Position numbers and translations under genes: made by a program | Notes under the pieces: generated by a model | The model's input: the letters and a program-made list of their open reading frames with translations, nothing else | What the model was told of the DNA's origin: nothing | The model's database searches: none | Assembly (NCBI GenBank): GCA_947034885.2 | Contig: OX344753.2 | Span: 2,170,001 to 2,234,000 of the forward strand | Reading direction: 5' to 3' | Source: Thuidium tamariscinum | Taxonomy: Eukaryota; Streptophyta; Bryopsida; Hypnales; Thuidiaceae | Length of the DNA stretch: 64,000 nt | Shown here: positions 1 to 13,039 of the stretch, one piece after another | Position numbering within the stretch: the first letter of the stretch is position 1 | Layout of the letters: every line of letters starts with the position of its first letter

Positions 1-95
1 TGGAGACTAATGACAAGTGGACCAACTGAAAGGTACAAGTGGAATAAATGGAAAGGGGAAAAAAGCCCCTACTTGTTTCAATTCCGTCCGTGGTA

Positions 96-222
96 CAGTG
101 GAAACACCCAAAACCGTCAAAATAAGGAATTCAGCATAGTTGGAGGCAGCATTTTCTAAAATTGATATTTTCTTAGTATTAGCGAGTGAAAATCATGAAT
201 ATTAAAAAAAAATTAGATTTTT
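96..222 (-). repeat. Dispersed repeat, inverted copy of 12776-12910
   Basis: About 127 bases here read as the reverse complement of 12776-12910. Shared landmarks are the runs GGAAACACCCAAAACCGTC, AAGGAATTCAGCATAGTTGG and TAGTATTAGCGAGTGAAAAT, with only scattered differences. Similarity fades on both sides. The two copies face each other across 12.6 kb of gene-free DNA. They could be two insertions of one repeat family or the ends of a larger unit; the sequence alone does not decide. Confidence 0.75.
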
Positions 223-253
223 TGGCTACAAACAATCCAATTTAAGGTCAAGT

Positions 254-482
254 TTAACCCTGAAGTGTCTCAATCCTTTTTAGAATTTTCGCACATTTTC
301 GCTTATAGCTTTGTACAGATATTTCATTTACCAGAATTTAATGAATTTGGTCATTAAGGAAGGTTGTCTTTTCTAGATTCAAGTGTTACATTTGATAAAT
401 GAGAAATTAATTGGATGAAATAGAGCCTTGAAGCCCTCTGTTCATCGTCCAGAATATGGACGTCGGGGCGCTTCAGGGTTAA
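254..482. mobile_element. Short TTAA-ended MITE
   Basis: The left end reads TTAACCCTGAAG and the right end CTTCAGGGTTAA, a perfect 12-base terminal inverted repeat that includes TTAA at both edges. The element is 229 bases long and has no plausible coding capacity. Its ends match those of the larger TTAA elements in the window, so it is probably a small non-autonomous member or deletion derivative. Confidence 0.65.
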
Positions 483-492
483 GGTATGGATG

Positions 493-1313
493 TTAACCCC
501 TAAATGCCCAAGCCTTTTCAAGTGTGTTTTGACTATGAAAAAAGTGCATGGACTTGTAGTCATTCCTAGTGGAGCAAATTGATTTTTTTCTAAAATCTAA
601 CAGCATAGATGTTTAAAAAGCTTGTTTATTAGTAAGTACACAAATTTTGAGCACAAAATTGCATTGGAGTTGTGAGATTATAACGAGAGAAGAGTACATT
701 TTTATATTTAGTATGTTGCCTTTTCCCACAATGTTTCTCAAATTTGCATATAAATTTTGGAGGGGATTTGAGGTGATATGAACAACTACAAAAAGTGTTA
801 GCACACTAAAATTCACTTCTAAAAAACTTAATTTCACATGAAAAGCTATTAAATTCATTACACAATTTACCTTGCAATTGTTGAAATGCAATTATTTTTA
901 TAAGTAGAAATTGCAAATAACTCCAAATCAATAGTTGTATGTTTAAATTTTCAATGGTGAATATCATGAAAACACTTTCTTCTTTCCATTGGGACTATTT
1001 TCAAAGCAAATGGATATGTACAATTTTTTAGATCTCAAATTAAGTGAAATTGCATAAAGCTAGGAAACGAAGTAAAATTGGCAAACTTTGTACTTCACTT
1101 ATGGTACATGTATGCCTCCCAGTATGCCTTTGAAGACCTCTCAATAATCAAATATGTACTTTTTTTAGTGAAAAATGAAAGTTTTCAATAGTTAATTCTT
1201 AAAACTGCCCGAATTTTTTTTTTAAACTGTCACAGGAATTTAATTGCCCATTGAGAAATGGGCCTGAAATTTCAGATCGACTATATATGGTTGACTGGGC
1301 ACTTAGGGGTTAA
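493..1313. mobile_element. TTAA-ended TIR element (821 bp)
   Basis: The left end is TTAACCCCTAAATGCCCA and the right end is TGGGCACTTAGGGGTTAA, an 18-base terminal inverted repeat with one mismatch. TTAA stands at both outer edges, as expected for a TTAA target-site duplication. The interior is AT-rich and has no convincing ORF. It starts only 11 bases after the preceding small element. Non-autonomous DNA transposon; piggyBac-like ends are an inference from TTAA plus the CCC start. Confidence 0.7.
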
Positions 1314-2307
1314 CTAATCTTTTCATCGACTATAACATTCAATAACCTTCGAAGAGGTTGCTTGCCTTTTTTTTCTCTTGAGTCTTCATCCATAAAATTC
1401 ATCTATTCTAAATAGTGAAACTAGATCCACTCTAATTCCTTGACAATTGACACTATATAAATATCTACTATCACTATACAAGGATGCATTAATTTTGAAT
1501 TAGGTAGCATTGTAATTGAAGCTCATGAACCTTCATGTGTACAGATAGAAATATTGTAGAAACATTTTCTGACTTTGATGGTTTATAAAGTAAATTTCTT
1601 AGGGTTAAGGCAACTTCATTAGTTTTGGATCCTAATCTACTGTTTTGTGTATAGCACACCATAATATGGAGAATTCAAATAAGCTACAATATTGGTAAAT
1701 TAGTAAGACATTTATAGTATATTGCATTCTTTTGCTATTTAAGGAAGCGATAGCTGAATTTGCAAATATATATTATTTTTTTTTAAATCCAAAAAATTCA
1801 TTGAATCAAATACCAATTGTCATTTGACAATCTACCATGAAGAAATTTTTTGATGGATCTATATATAAAATGTTTAATTGACATTTTATAGAAGTGATTG
1901 ATGGAGATGTCATTAATATAATGAAATCCATTGTCCATCATGAATCCTCAAGGGGTTGCGATAATTTGAAGATGAAAATTGGACTGCTCATTGTCAAAAT
2001 GTAGTAATTGTGTCCAAATAGGATATCAAACCTCGTTTTGGAAATCTATAATATATTCTTCCAAAAAACTTTAATCAAAGAAAAGTTGGTAAATCATGTT
2101 GAGTATCAAACCATTCAAAGTCTAAAAAAAATGTTATTGAATAGACAAAAATTTAGAAAATGTCCTTTCCAATCCTTCTCTAAAATTTGTCTATAACTTT
2201 TAATTAGAGGCTCCAAATCTCAAACAAATTTTTGGAGGTGACGGTTAGATTGATTTATCACATTATTATAGCTTGAATTTTCCTATAAAATAATGCCTAA
2301 TTGAAGT
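1314..2307. other. AT-rich intergenic DNA
   Basis: I see no gene here. The only notable point is an isolated TTAGGGTTAAGG near 1599-1610, which resembles a right end of the TTAA elements but has no partner. Short ORFs such as one at 2008-2196 are typical of chance in AT-rich sequence. Confidence 0.6.
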
Positions 2308-3083
2308 TTAACCCCTAAAGGTTTTTGACTATGTTTTCACCAAAACTACTCCAAAATTGTCATTTCTAGGACAACTACCAAATTTTAGAAAAAAAACATT
2401 TTAGGAATAATGTAACCATAGGATCTTTTAGAGAAATAGTTTGAGAAGATGTAGAAAAAATTTCAGTTACCACTGCGAAAATTTGGGCAACTGCACTTCA
2501 AAAGGCCACATTTGTATGAAATTCCTTTCAAAATGGTTGTTACTCTTTGGATTCATTCTTCAATTCAAGTTGTCTACATGTTTGAAAATTTTCAAATCAT
2601 TTGGAATTGTACAACATGTATAAAAAAGTAGTAAGTAGAAAGAAGTAGAGAATGATTCAAAATACTAAATTGTTAACAATTTATTGAGTAAAATAAAGGA
2701 CTTCAAAGTTTTTTTTAGAGTAGAGAATCCATAACTACCCGGAAACTAAAATTCTTCATAACTTTTGACTCATTAATCCAAATGGAATTATTCAAAGCTT
2801 TCCATGTATATATAAATCTATAAAACCAATTTCAAATTTTCATTTCCAAAAAAGTGATTTTTTTTATCAGCCCAAATTGCTTGAGTTGAGAAACAAACAA
2901 TATATCATACAATAACTTTTCAACCATGTAGTCAAAAGTCATGAAAATTATCGGGCTTTGAAGATACTCCTCGTCCACACCATCTATTAAAGTTTGGTTC
3001 CAAAACATGGAAATCTTTAGCCACACATACTTGTCCAAAATTACTATGTTGCCAAAAAGGCACTTTGGTCCTTTAGGGGTTAA
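2308..3083. mobile_element. TTAA-ended TIR element, subfamily C
   Basis: Ends are TTAACCCCTAAAGG and CCTTTAGGGGTTAA with TTAA at both edges. The right half (about 2735-3083) is clearly related to the right arm of the 42369-43115 foldback: both carry ACTAAAATT, CATAACTTTTGACTC and AATCCAAATGG in the same order, followed by a similar AAGTGAT/GCCC stretch. Unlike that copy, the left half is not its mirror image. Length 776 bp; no coding potential. Confidence 0.7.
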
Positions 3084-4107
3084 AATTCTACTTTGAACAT
3101 AACTTTTACTTTTTACTTCTAATAACTATGAGTGGTTATAATAAGTTCCTACTAATTGTAATTTATGTCTCTTGCATGGATTATTTTACCTCCTACCACC
3201 CTACTTGTTTAAAGTTGTTGTCCCTTCTTTCTTTTTTATATACAAAATAAGCGCTTGTTGAAGCTATATTCAAAACTATTCTTCTCCTTGATGCTATTCT
3301 TGAATATTTCAAAATTATATTTTAAATCTCTTAATTTTATTTTTATACTTTGATTAAATATTTGAGATCATAGTGCTATCCAATGAAAGTAATTACCAAT
3401 CTTGTAAATAATGCTACTTGCCTTCTATAGTGATTGATGGATGTGGAACATTTCATATCATTTCATTGGTAGACGGTTGGAAGGATAGCCTAGCTAGTTG
3501 TGGACTACTTAATGTTATGAATATTCAACATTTTTCAAAAGACCAAAAAATTTTACTATCTTCTAATTTAAACTTTTAATACATACTATCCACAATCTTG
3601 ATATTTTTGATGCAACTATTTTTATAATAAATTCCTTTTATTGACTCTTAAGTCTTGACAAAATTAGAGGAGGTTCTATCTAAGCTCAAAGTTGAAACAT
3701 CTAGCACCATTTAATTTAGTGCGCTCAATGAGGCGCATATATAAAGTCAAAATCACAATAGGTGTTATTTTTATAATGTTGACAAATGGAAATTATTTAT
3801 AATAGTAATAAAATAATGGAATTTTCATAAATTTTTGTAGTCTCAAATTGAAGAAATCTAAAGGGTTCAATGAATGCACATTTACAGCACTTTGAAAAAG
3901 ACCCAAAATCATTCACTATAAGCATGTTACTTTACAATCATCAAGTGACATTTGTAAAGTAGAAGCCATTCAATGTTAATAGTTTCAATTGTACTTATTA
4001 CACCTTGATAGACACTATTGAACAAAATTGCTATGGGGATGGATTGAGTGTAATTAGGTAACTTAGATCTACTTTTATTGTAAGGAAGTTTGAATAGGAC
4101 TATACAT
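3084..4107. other. AT-rich intergenic DNA
   Basis: No gene, RNA or clear repeat is visible between the element ending at 3083 and the G-rich tract at 4108. Confidence 0.6.
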
Positions 4108-4137
4108 GGGAGAGGCGGGGGGGAGGGGGAGGGGGGG
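4108..4137 (+). other. G-rich tract, potential G-quadruplex
   Basis: Four runs of three or more G (4108-4110, 4117-4123, 4125-4129, 4131-4137) are separated by loops of six, one and one bases, which fits the standard quadruplex pattern. It stands out in an otherwise AT-rich stretch. No gene is adjacent. Confidence 0.6.
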
Positions 4138-4248
4138 AGAAGCATGTGCTATAGGTACGTAGGGACAAAAGCCTCTTATAATATAGATGCTTCAAGAAGA
4201 AATCACAAATATTAAAGAACAAATTGTCACTTGAAGTGATGAAGTCAT

Positions 4249-5162
4249 TTAACCCCTAAAAGACCATTGTCCCTTTGGGGGACAAATGGGATTTTGGGTA
4301 TGTCACTCTTTGCTTTAATTTTGTCTTGATTTTTTGAAACTTTTTTTGGAAATAGAAAAGTTGAATATCTTTATAGGGATATTATTATTTTTTCAGTTGG
4401 TACCCAAGAACAAAAGTTATGCTCAAATAAAGTCAAAACAAAGGAGAAGGGGCAATTTGGGCGGCACAAAAAAATTTACAATTTTTTTTTTGAATTTTTT
4501 TCTTATAGATTATATTTTTGTCTATCTGGAAAGCTTTGATTCATTTTATTTGGATTTGTTATGATAAATTTATGGACATTCTTATTTTTTTGGGTAGTTA
4601 GAGTATTCTTTTGAAAAAAAATAATTTGTAGGATTCATTTTTTAATGCAATTTTTCAAATTTTTCAAATTTTTTTTGCATCATTTAGTTCACTTGCTAGG
4701 AAAATCTCATCATTAGGATTAGTGCATTTTAATTCCATTTAAGAGATATCAATATTCTAGATTTTCCTTCCATCTTGTACCTACTTCTACTTAACAATTT
4801 TTTTAAGAATGAAAATTAAGTTTTTATGGATTTCTTTCTTTTTTCTAGATTCTCAACTCTATTCTTCACTAGAAAGATTTAAAGCTCAAAACTCTATAGT
4901 GCAAAAATTTTAAGTTAAAAATGTTCAAAGTCAAAAATCTAGTCCCACAATGTGCTAAAAAACTTATTTTTTCCACTTTAAATGCAAAGATCTTACAATC
5001 TGTGTGGTCCAAAATTCTGAAATTTTTTGCACACTTTTTCTATACTAGTGAGTTGTAAGATCCTACTGTTAAATGTGGAAAAAAAATTAAAACTTTTGTT
5101 TACTCTTTGCTATAGAAATCGCATTTTTCATTGTTTTTTGGCCTCAGTCCATTAGGGGTTAA
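4249..5162. mobile_element. TTAA-ended TIR element, subfamily A copy 1
   Basis: The left end TTAACCCCTAAAAGACCATT and right end CCATTAGGGGTTAA frame 914 bp. The whole body aligns with 9351-10280: shared are the GTCCCTTTGGGGGACA block just inside the left end, TTTTTTGAAACTTTTTTTGG, the TCTTATAGATTATATTTTT stretch and the TACTCTTTGCTATAGAA stretch near the right end. TTAA is present at both edges. No transposase ORF. Confidence 0.75.
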
Positions 5163-6447
5163 TGCATAATCATATATGACACATGCAAAATATGGGTGAA
5201 AATTTTAATATTCATTTAAAATTACATACAATCATATTCAGAAGGTGAAAACATCCCTAAGACTCTGTAGTGGTTTTATCAAGTTTTGCACTTAGAAATG
5301 ACACATATATTGCAATATAATTCAACAAGTGTTTTTTTAAGACTTTTTAGAAAAACTAGGATATTTCTTATGAATGAAAGGCAAGATTGGGGTATTCTAT
5401 CATATACTTTATTATTATTCCAAAATATATTTTGGCTTGTGCTAAAAATAAGTATATTTTGCAATATTCTTCCCTTAAATTTTTTAAATTATTATAAATT
5501 ATAACCAACAACTATAATAACTTAGTTATTCTAGTAACTACTCAAAGTTGTCACATTCTAGCATAATTGATTCTTACAATGTATTGAGATGAGATTTGAT
5601 GGTGAAATTTAGATACTTTTATAATCTATTCTTTAAAAAGTCATTATTTATTCATCTCTAAAATTCCAAAAGTCCCTTGAAGAGACTTTCAAAGGTATAA
5701 GAAAATTCCTAAAATCTCAATTATTGACAAGGTTTTAAAAAAATCTTTTGTAAAGATAAGAAAACAAATTAACATTCCAAAACATTAGAGGGTATTTGAG
5801 GCAAAGGATGGCCTTTTTAAGCTTCTTCCTTTATATTTCCTGGTGCAATGAAAGAATAGCTACTTGCTATTAAAATAATAAATATTGAAGAAATTTTTTT
5901 GAATTTTTTTGAAATTTGAAATTTTAAAAACATTAAATATCCAATGTAGGCATGTGGCCATTCCTTGATTACATTAGATGTTAATTTGGCATAGTTCCCA
6001 AAGTTCCCTATTGTATAGGAATTTATAGTCTTGTTTAGAAGGTGAATCTTATCTAATGATATAATTTTATATCAATGAGTGTGTGAAAGCAAAAGCCATA
6101 CCATAAAAAGTCCAAATACACAAGTCTAGCCCAAGTACTTCACTAGAGGTTATTATAAATAAAAATATATTTAAGACCTACTATAAGGTATATTTTAAAT
6201 ATTGAACCTAATAATTTAAAAATTATTAAAAATACTATAGCATCACATCTTTGTAGTGTATCATACTATAAATACTATACAATATACAATAATGATCCAT
6301 AATATATAATTTATAAATCTACACAAAGGATAGTTTAAAAAAGAGGGAAAGAATCCACACGGGGGGTTCTATATTCTATCTACAAAATAATAGACAAAAT
6401 AATGAACAACTTCTCATTTGGGATTGTTATTTGTTTGTTTGCTCCAA

Positions 6448-6489
<42 letters not shown>

Positions 6490-7402
6490 CACTCCCCATG
6501 TGGATTTCAAAGACGAGTTGCATAACTTGAGCTTAACCAATATAATACTACTCTTAGGATTTCTACTAATGCATATGTATGATTCATTTGTACAAATTGT
6601 TTGATATCTAATGTTTGTATATAAAATATATTTATGAATTGTATTCAACATATAGTAGAGAATGCATGTTATACCAATCAACTTCAAAATTGTTTATAAA
6701 TTTTGAATTACAATGAGATGATGTATAAATGCTTCAATTTTCAATTTTTACTACCATAGGGTGTAGAAAATTGGACAAAAAGAAGTAGAAAAAGATTGGA
6801 ACATATATATTGTAAAACGATAGATAAATAACTCTAAATTAAAAGTTTTGATGAACATATATCTAGATAATAAAGTGGTATAGTAAAGTATCTAGGGGGG
6901 GGGGGGGGTCTAGGAACCCCTATAAAACTAAACTTGAATAGTTTATTTTTTAAGTTTATTTTTTATAGATTATATTTTGGTTTGATTAGAAAGACTTTCA
7001 TCATTCCATTCATATAAGTACGAGAGAGTTACGAAGCTTCTCATTTTGCTGGCAATTTTAGTAAATTCTTGAGAAATAATGTATTGGAACCATTTTGAAC
7101 TTGATTTTAACAACTTTAAAAAAAAGTGCATGGTTTAGTTTGCATTTAAGACAATCTCACCATTGGAATTATCATGCTTCAATTCCATCTTAGAACTATC
7201 AACAATTTGTTTTTTTCTTCTATCTTGTATCTACATTGATTTAATAATTTTTTAAGGAATCAAAATTATAAGTCTTTTCATTTAATTTCAAAATCTCAGC
7301 TTAATTCTTCAACATAAAAGAATCTAAATTCACAAATTGTAATATAAAGTATTTTGCTTGATTGGATTCAAAGCATTATAATCTATTCAAGCTAGACATA
7401 AA
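5163..7402. other. AT-rich intergenic DNA with simple repeats
   Basis: No gene is visible. The stretch contains an (AT)n microsatellite at about 6451-6484 and a run of 14 G at 6895-6908 flanked on both sides by TCTAG. The ORF at 6427-6687 owes its length partly to the microsatellite (Tyr-Ile repeats) and is not a gene. Confidence 0.6.
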
Positions 7403-7672
7403 GAGGGATTGGAGGCCTCTACAGGGCCATTTCAGGGTATGTTCCCAAAACAGTGCAGGGAACTATTGGCTGTTGTCAGCCAACAATTACCCAAAAAATA
7501 AATAAATAAATAAATTTGGGTCCTAAAATATGAAAAAAAGTCCCACTTTTGGGGGGGTTGACCTGGCATGGTCTCGGCCATACTGAAATCCTACTATTTG
7601 GAGTTCCCACGGCAGATTCAGCATTTCCAAATTGTGGGAACCCACAGTCTTGTAGAGGCTTCCAATCCCTCC
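7403..7672. mobile_element. Small MITE with GGGATTGGARGCCTCTACA ends
   Basis: The left end AGGGATTGGAGGCCTCTACA (from 7404) and the reverse complement of the right end near 7651-7670 (AGGGATTGGAAGCCTCTACA) match over 20 bases with one difference. The interior is richer in GC than its surroundings and holds an (AAAT)n run near 7496-7515. No coding capacity. Different family from the TTAA elements. Confidence 0.65.
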
Positions 7673-9350
7673 TAATGAACAAGAATAATTCATATTTTTT
7701 CACTTTAAATGCTTATATTTCAAGATAAATATAGTTATAGTTTTTGAAATTTCTTTGAAACATTCTCATACTAGTCTAGCACAAGAATTCAATATAGTTT
7801 GATATGCAAAATAAACAAATGAATCTTAACCTTTTTGTTATTGTTTGCATTGAAAATGACAATCTTGAGTGGTTTTGGCTATAATGATACTAGCCTACAA
7901 GTGCAAAGACATGAACCTTTGAACCTTGAATCTAGTTGGAAGTATATATACACAAGCATTTGAAAGTGTTTATAAGATGTGTACCTATTAGAAAAGTATA
8001 CTATAACATGGAAATAATCTATAATATAGGTACTTGTAACATTGATACCTATAATCATAGACAATGTATAGACTCTTAAACTCATGGACTTATAGATTCT
8101 ATGCTTATATACTAATACTCCTCTTTCTAATAGAAAATGATTTTGAAATTTTGAGATTAAATCATGCAATGTCCAAAATATAGAAGCTAAGAAATCTAGA
8201 ATTTTTTTCAATTTGTTTTAAAATTAAAAGAGTTTGATGAAGGAAACCATGATCATCATGTGCTTAATTAGGTAGTTTTAGATGGGAATATCTTATCAAT
8301 TAATGTATATCATATTACAATTATGACATTTTTCCATTATAATTACAATTAATGTGAAAATTATGAAGACACTATAAACATTTAATTTGTTCAATAATGA
8401 GTGAGATTGCAATTTCTAAATCTCTAAAATTCTTTTTTACAACAATTCCTTTATAATATGGACAAAAAGTACTCTACTTTAATTTGTGAAGATGAATTTT
8501 TTATTTTTTATTTTTAAATTTGAAGAGGTTTTTCAATTATCTAAAATGCTTTAAACAACATAATATAACCCCTAAAGGATTAAGGCACAAATGGGACAAA
8601 AATTGTAAAAAAAATACTATTTTTAGGGCAATATGAATTTTTTTTAAAATTCTTTTCTTCAAAATTGAATTGTACAAATTTGTACTCCAATAAACTACAA
8701 TAGGAATGTATAGAAAAGTTTGAAAAAACTTAACTATGTAGGTTGAAAGATTTTTATAACTTTGAAGTTTAATTTTTTTTTCTTGACCTTGCCAACAAGG
8801 TCAACAAACTTCAATTCCTCTCAAAGTGAGAATTTTATACTATTTTTAGTTAGTTTTTCTTTTAATATTTGCATCTTGTATCATGTAAGTTACATACCTA
8901 TAAATTTTAGAAGTAGAAGAGGAATTTTATACATGCTATTCTAAGCTCCCTCCACTATACAAAAAATTTAGAATTAACAACTTTGGATTGAATACAAGAT
9001 TGAAAGAAAAGATTCTATTCCTACAAAGGTTTTTTGTGTTTGTACTTGGTGTCAAAATTTTGTAAACATTAGACCAAAGTTGACTTTGCATGTAATTTTC
9101 CAAGATCTCTTGCATACATGGAATGGTTACTTGGTCCTTGAGGAGATACACCACAAAAAGGTTCAACCAAGAAAAATAAAAATCTACTTTTATAGATTGT
9201 AAATAATATTGTTTTTAGAATTTAAAATTTGTAGGTTTATAATTTGAGCAAAATTATGAATGAAGTATAGATTTTTTATTTAAGTAGATTAACCATTTTA
9301 ATATTTGTATTTTTAACAACAATATTTAGACAACAAACAAATAAATATCG
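7673..9350. other. AT-rich intergenic DNA with one solo element end
   Basis: No gene is visible. At 8565-8580 there is a lone left-type end (TATAACCCCTAAAGG) of the TTAA element family with no matching right end before the next element, so it is probably a truncated copy. Confidence 0.5.
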
Positions 9351-10280
9351 TAACCCCTAAAGGACCATTGTCCCTTTGGGGGACAGATGCAATTTTGGGC
9401 AGGTACCCACGGGCTGAATTTTTGCCCTAATTTTTTGAAACTTTTTTTGGAGATAGAAAAATTGAATATCTTCGCAGGGATATTATTTTTTTTCCAATCG
9501 GTGCCTGGGAAAAAAAGTTATGCCCAAATAAGCTCAAAACAGGGGACAACGGGCAGTTCGGGCAGCAAAGAAAAGTTTTGAATTTTTTCTTTTTGAATTT
9601 TTTTTCTTATAGATTATATTTTTTTCTATTTAGGGGTCTTTGATTCATTTTATTTGGATTTGTTATGAAAAAGTTATAGACATTCTTGTTTTTCGGGCAA
9701 TTAGAACATTTTCTTGAAAAAAATAACTTGTAGGATTCATTTTTGGATGCAATTTTTGCAATTTTTCAAAAAAACAAAATTTTCATGGTTTAATTTACGT
9801 GCTAGAACAATCTCACCATTAGGATGAGTGCATTTTAATTCCATCTAAAAGATATTAATATTTTAGATTTTCCTTCTATCTTGAACTACTTCTACTTAAC
9901 AATTTTTTTAAGAATGAAAATTAAGTTTTTTTGAATTTCTTTGTTTTTCCTAGATTCTCAACTCAATTTTTCACTATAAATAATTAAAGCTCAAAACTCT
10001 TTAGTGAAAATTTTTTAAGTTAAAAATGTTCAAAGTAAAAAAATCCAGTCCTGCAATTTGCTGAAAAACTTGTTTTTCCCACTTTAAATGCAAGTATCTT
10101 GCAATCTGTCTAGTCAAAAATTCTGAAATTTTTTCCACACTATCTTAGACTAGTGAGGTATAAGATCCTATGGTTATATGTGAAAAAAATTAATTAAACT
10201 TTTTTTTTACTCTTTGCTATAGAATTGGCAATTTTTAGTGCTTTTGGGCAGAAAACAAGGCTTGGTCCTTTAGGGGTTAA
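9351..10280. mobile_element. TTAA-ended TIR element, subfamily A copy 2
   Basis: The left end is GTAACCCCTAAAGGACCA (first base of TTAA apparently mutated) and the right end TGGTCCTTTAGGGGTTAA. The body aligns along its full length with 4249-5162, in the same orientation, including the GGGGGACA block and the TTTGCTATAGAA stretch near the right end. About 930 bp, non-coding. Confidence 0.75.
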
Positions 10281-12775
10281 GCAAGAGTTCAATATAATTT
10301 TTAATAAACTTCATATAAGAGTTTTTAAATTTTTTTTCAATGATTAAATTTATTTTAATGAAAACATAATTTTCAAATTTCATTTTGGATTAAAAGAAAC
10401 ATAACTTTGAATACATATATACTTAATTTCTTGGAATTATGAAAAGTCTTCATTACAAATTTCTTAGAATTTAAATGATACAATGTTTAATAAACTAGCA
10501 CAAGAATTTTAGAAAATTTGAATGAATAGAATAAACAACTAATATTGATTTCCTATGACTAATGTAATAGAATTTGTATATCATTGAAAGTATTGCATGG
10601 TGGTTTTGTCACACTCAATAAAAAAACTTCTTCTAAAAATATATTTTTGTTCTAAACATCTTTTAAAATCTTGTAAAAATGCTTAAAAGAATTAAGAACT
10701 ATTGTAATACAACAACTCAAAGGCAAGTTAACCTATCTAAAAAGAGGAGATTGAGGTAAAACCAATTTTATAAGATAAACTTCCAAATTCTAGATTTTTC
10801 ATATAATTTTTATTATTGATAAATGTATTTAAAAAAATTGACAATGATGAAAAACTAATAACGCAAAGATTGGTAGGTAAGGCTTTTCAAACTATAACTT
10901 CTTATATTTACATTCCATTTGAATAAGTTCTTAAGCATGGTTTCTAATATTTGATTATGAAGTGTTTAAAATTTTCAAAGAAAATTAAAGTCTTTTGATC
11001 CTCTTTATACATGTTTGACATAAAAAAATGGTTATGAAAAAAACATTATGTATGTAAACATGATCAATTTAAAGTTTCTCAAAATCTATTCTATATTTTT
11101 TTTAAATGAATTTGCAATTTAATTTTCCTTCAAGATTTAGTATATTTGAGGTTCATTTCTAGAAGCTCTCAATACACTCATGATTAAGATTTTGGCAATG
11201 GACAATCTTGCAAGAAAAATTGAATAGACAAACTTTAAGTATGCTTTTTGAGAATTATTTTTTGGCACTCAAAAATAGACTTGTTATAGTTGACTCGAAA
11301 GACTGTTTGTTTAAAAAAGGGAAATATTAAAAATAATAAATTGATAAGATAAAAAATGAGACAATTAAATCTTCTTATTTCTTAAAAGAAGACTCTAAAT
11401 TGTCTTAGTTTGTATATTCTACAACAAATGAAGAAGTTGCAAGGAAGATCATGCATTGAATAACATCTATCCTACATGAATTCTTAGCATGAAGGTTACT
11501 ATAGTTGCTATAATTATTTTGATTTTTAAAAGCTGTTCCTATTTATTTTAGTTCTAGAATTATTCCACACATTCTAGAAATATTCATAAAATCCGTGACA
11601 AAATTTGAGGTCACACCTATTAAATATTGTAATTTAGCCTCTTCTAAATTGGATACCATTTTCATTGAAAGTACATTTTTTGCTTGTTATCTACAATGAA
11701 GAGAAGTTGGCTATTTTTTGTGAAGGAGATTTCATTTTAATTGGTCAAGGTAGCCCTAATACTTGTATTTATCAAGTCGATACTCAAATTTTACCTATAT
11801 ATCACCTCTTTTTGATATACATGTCACCAAATAAAGCAATTGCACCTAAAATTTCCCAAACAAGCAATTAAGTATATATCATATTATTATATTAATTTTT
11901 TTTGGTGGGGTTATGTTGGTAGTTAAAACGGAATTTTAGATTCTCTTAGAATGCATTTTTTGGACACTATCATGCCAAAAATTAACAACCCCATTGAAAT
12001 TGTTATTTTTATCATAGTATAGTAGTAAAGGTTTGTTCACAAAGAATTCTCTATTGGATTAGGAAAGAGAATTATTAAATTATCATTTAGAAAGCCAATC
12101 ACTAGGCATAGTAGGCAATTGACAAAATCTAAAGCCAATCATTGGCTAATAAAAAAGAATATAAAATGACAATCAAGGGTCATAAAGAAAACTACAAGGA
12201 AAAAATGAAGACAACTTGACTTCTAAAGAAATCTGAGAGAAAAAAAAATGAGGAAGAAAGATAAATAGAAATGACAAATTATTTTGGCTATATCTAATTA
12301 GCTAGAGAATTATTCACAATGAACAATCTCCAAGTTCAACAAATTGCCTACATTTACACTATACAAGGTGAATAGTCAAAAATGAAAAATTTAGAATGAC
12401 TACAGCCACCATGAATAAACTACAAATTTCCACAATGCTAAAAATATGTGTTTCTAAAACCAATCAGAGTCTTTAATAAATGATGGGAGTACATTTTAGG
12501 CAGGAATATGTAAGGGCAAAACACCCATTCCCGCACCTGGTCCTTGCAGTGGAGTGTAAATTCACCCAAATGTATCAATAGACTTCCCTTACTGTGTTCG
12601 CCACATTTATGATTGTAATTTGTTGATACAACTGAAGGACACATAGAGAAATTTGGTTGGCTGAGTGTTGATTTTCGCAGGGTTCAGTTTTGGGGGCACC
12701 TACATGATAGTTCCACAGGTCTAGGGAGCCAGTACTTTGAAAATTTGTAGAAATTACATACTATATCTGAAAAAT
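10281..12775. other. AT-rich intergenic DNA
   Basis: No supported gene. An ORF at 11665-11871 (68 aa) has no recognisable domain and is of a length expected by chance. No further paired element ends were seen. Confidence 0.55.
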
Positions 12776-12910
12776 CTATTTTTTTTATAATATTCATGAT
12801 TTTCACTCGCTAATACTAGAAAAATATCATTTTTAGGAAACGTTGCCTCCAACTATGCTGAATTCCTTATTTGGACGGTTTTGGGTGTTTCCATTGTAGT
12901 ATGCAATTTT
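12776..12910 (+). repeat. Dispersed repeat, partner of 96-222
   Basis: Inverted partner of the repeat at the left edge of the window (see 96-222); about 130 bases of clear similarity running from the ATATTCATGATTTTCACTC block to the GGTTTTGGGTGTTTCCATTG block. Confidence 0.75.
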
Positions 12911-13039
12911 AGAAAGTGGGCAACTTTTAGGTGCAGTTACGTTATCACATGAGGATTGAGGAAATAGCTGGCTAAGTACTTCTCCAAAATGATACTAAAA
13001 TAAAAAAATCAGCGTGCAGGTACGTGACGGTTTCCACGG

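Noticed and set aside
1599-1610. Right end of a further TTAA element (TTAGGGTTAAGG)
   Set aside because: No matching left end within a sensible distance; a 12-base match is not enough alone.
6427-6687. 86-codon minus-strand ORF
   Set aside because: Contains an (AT)n microsatellite read as Tyr-Ile repeats.
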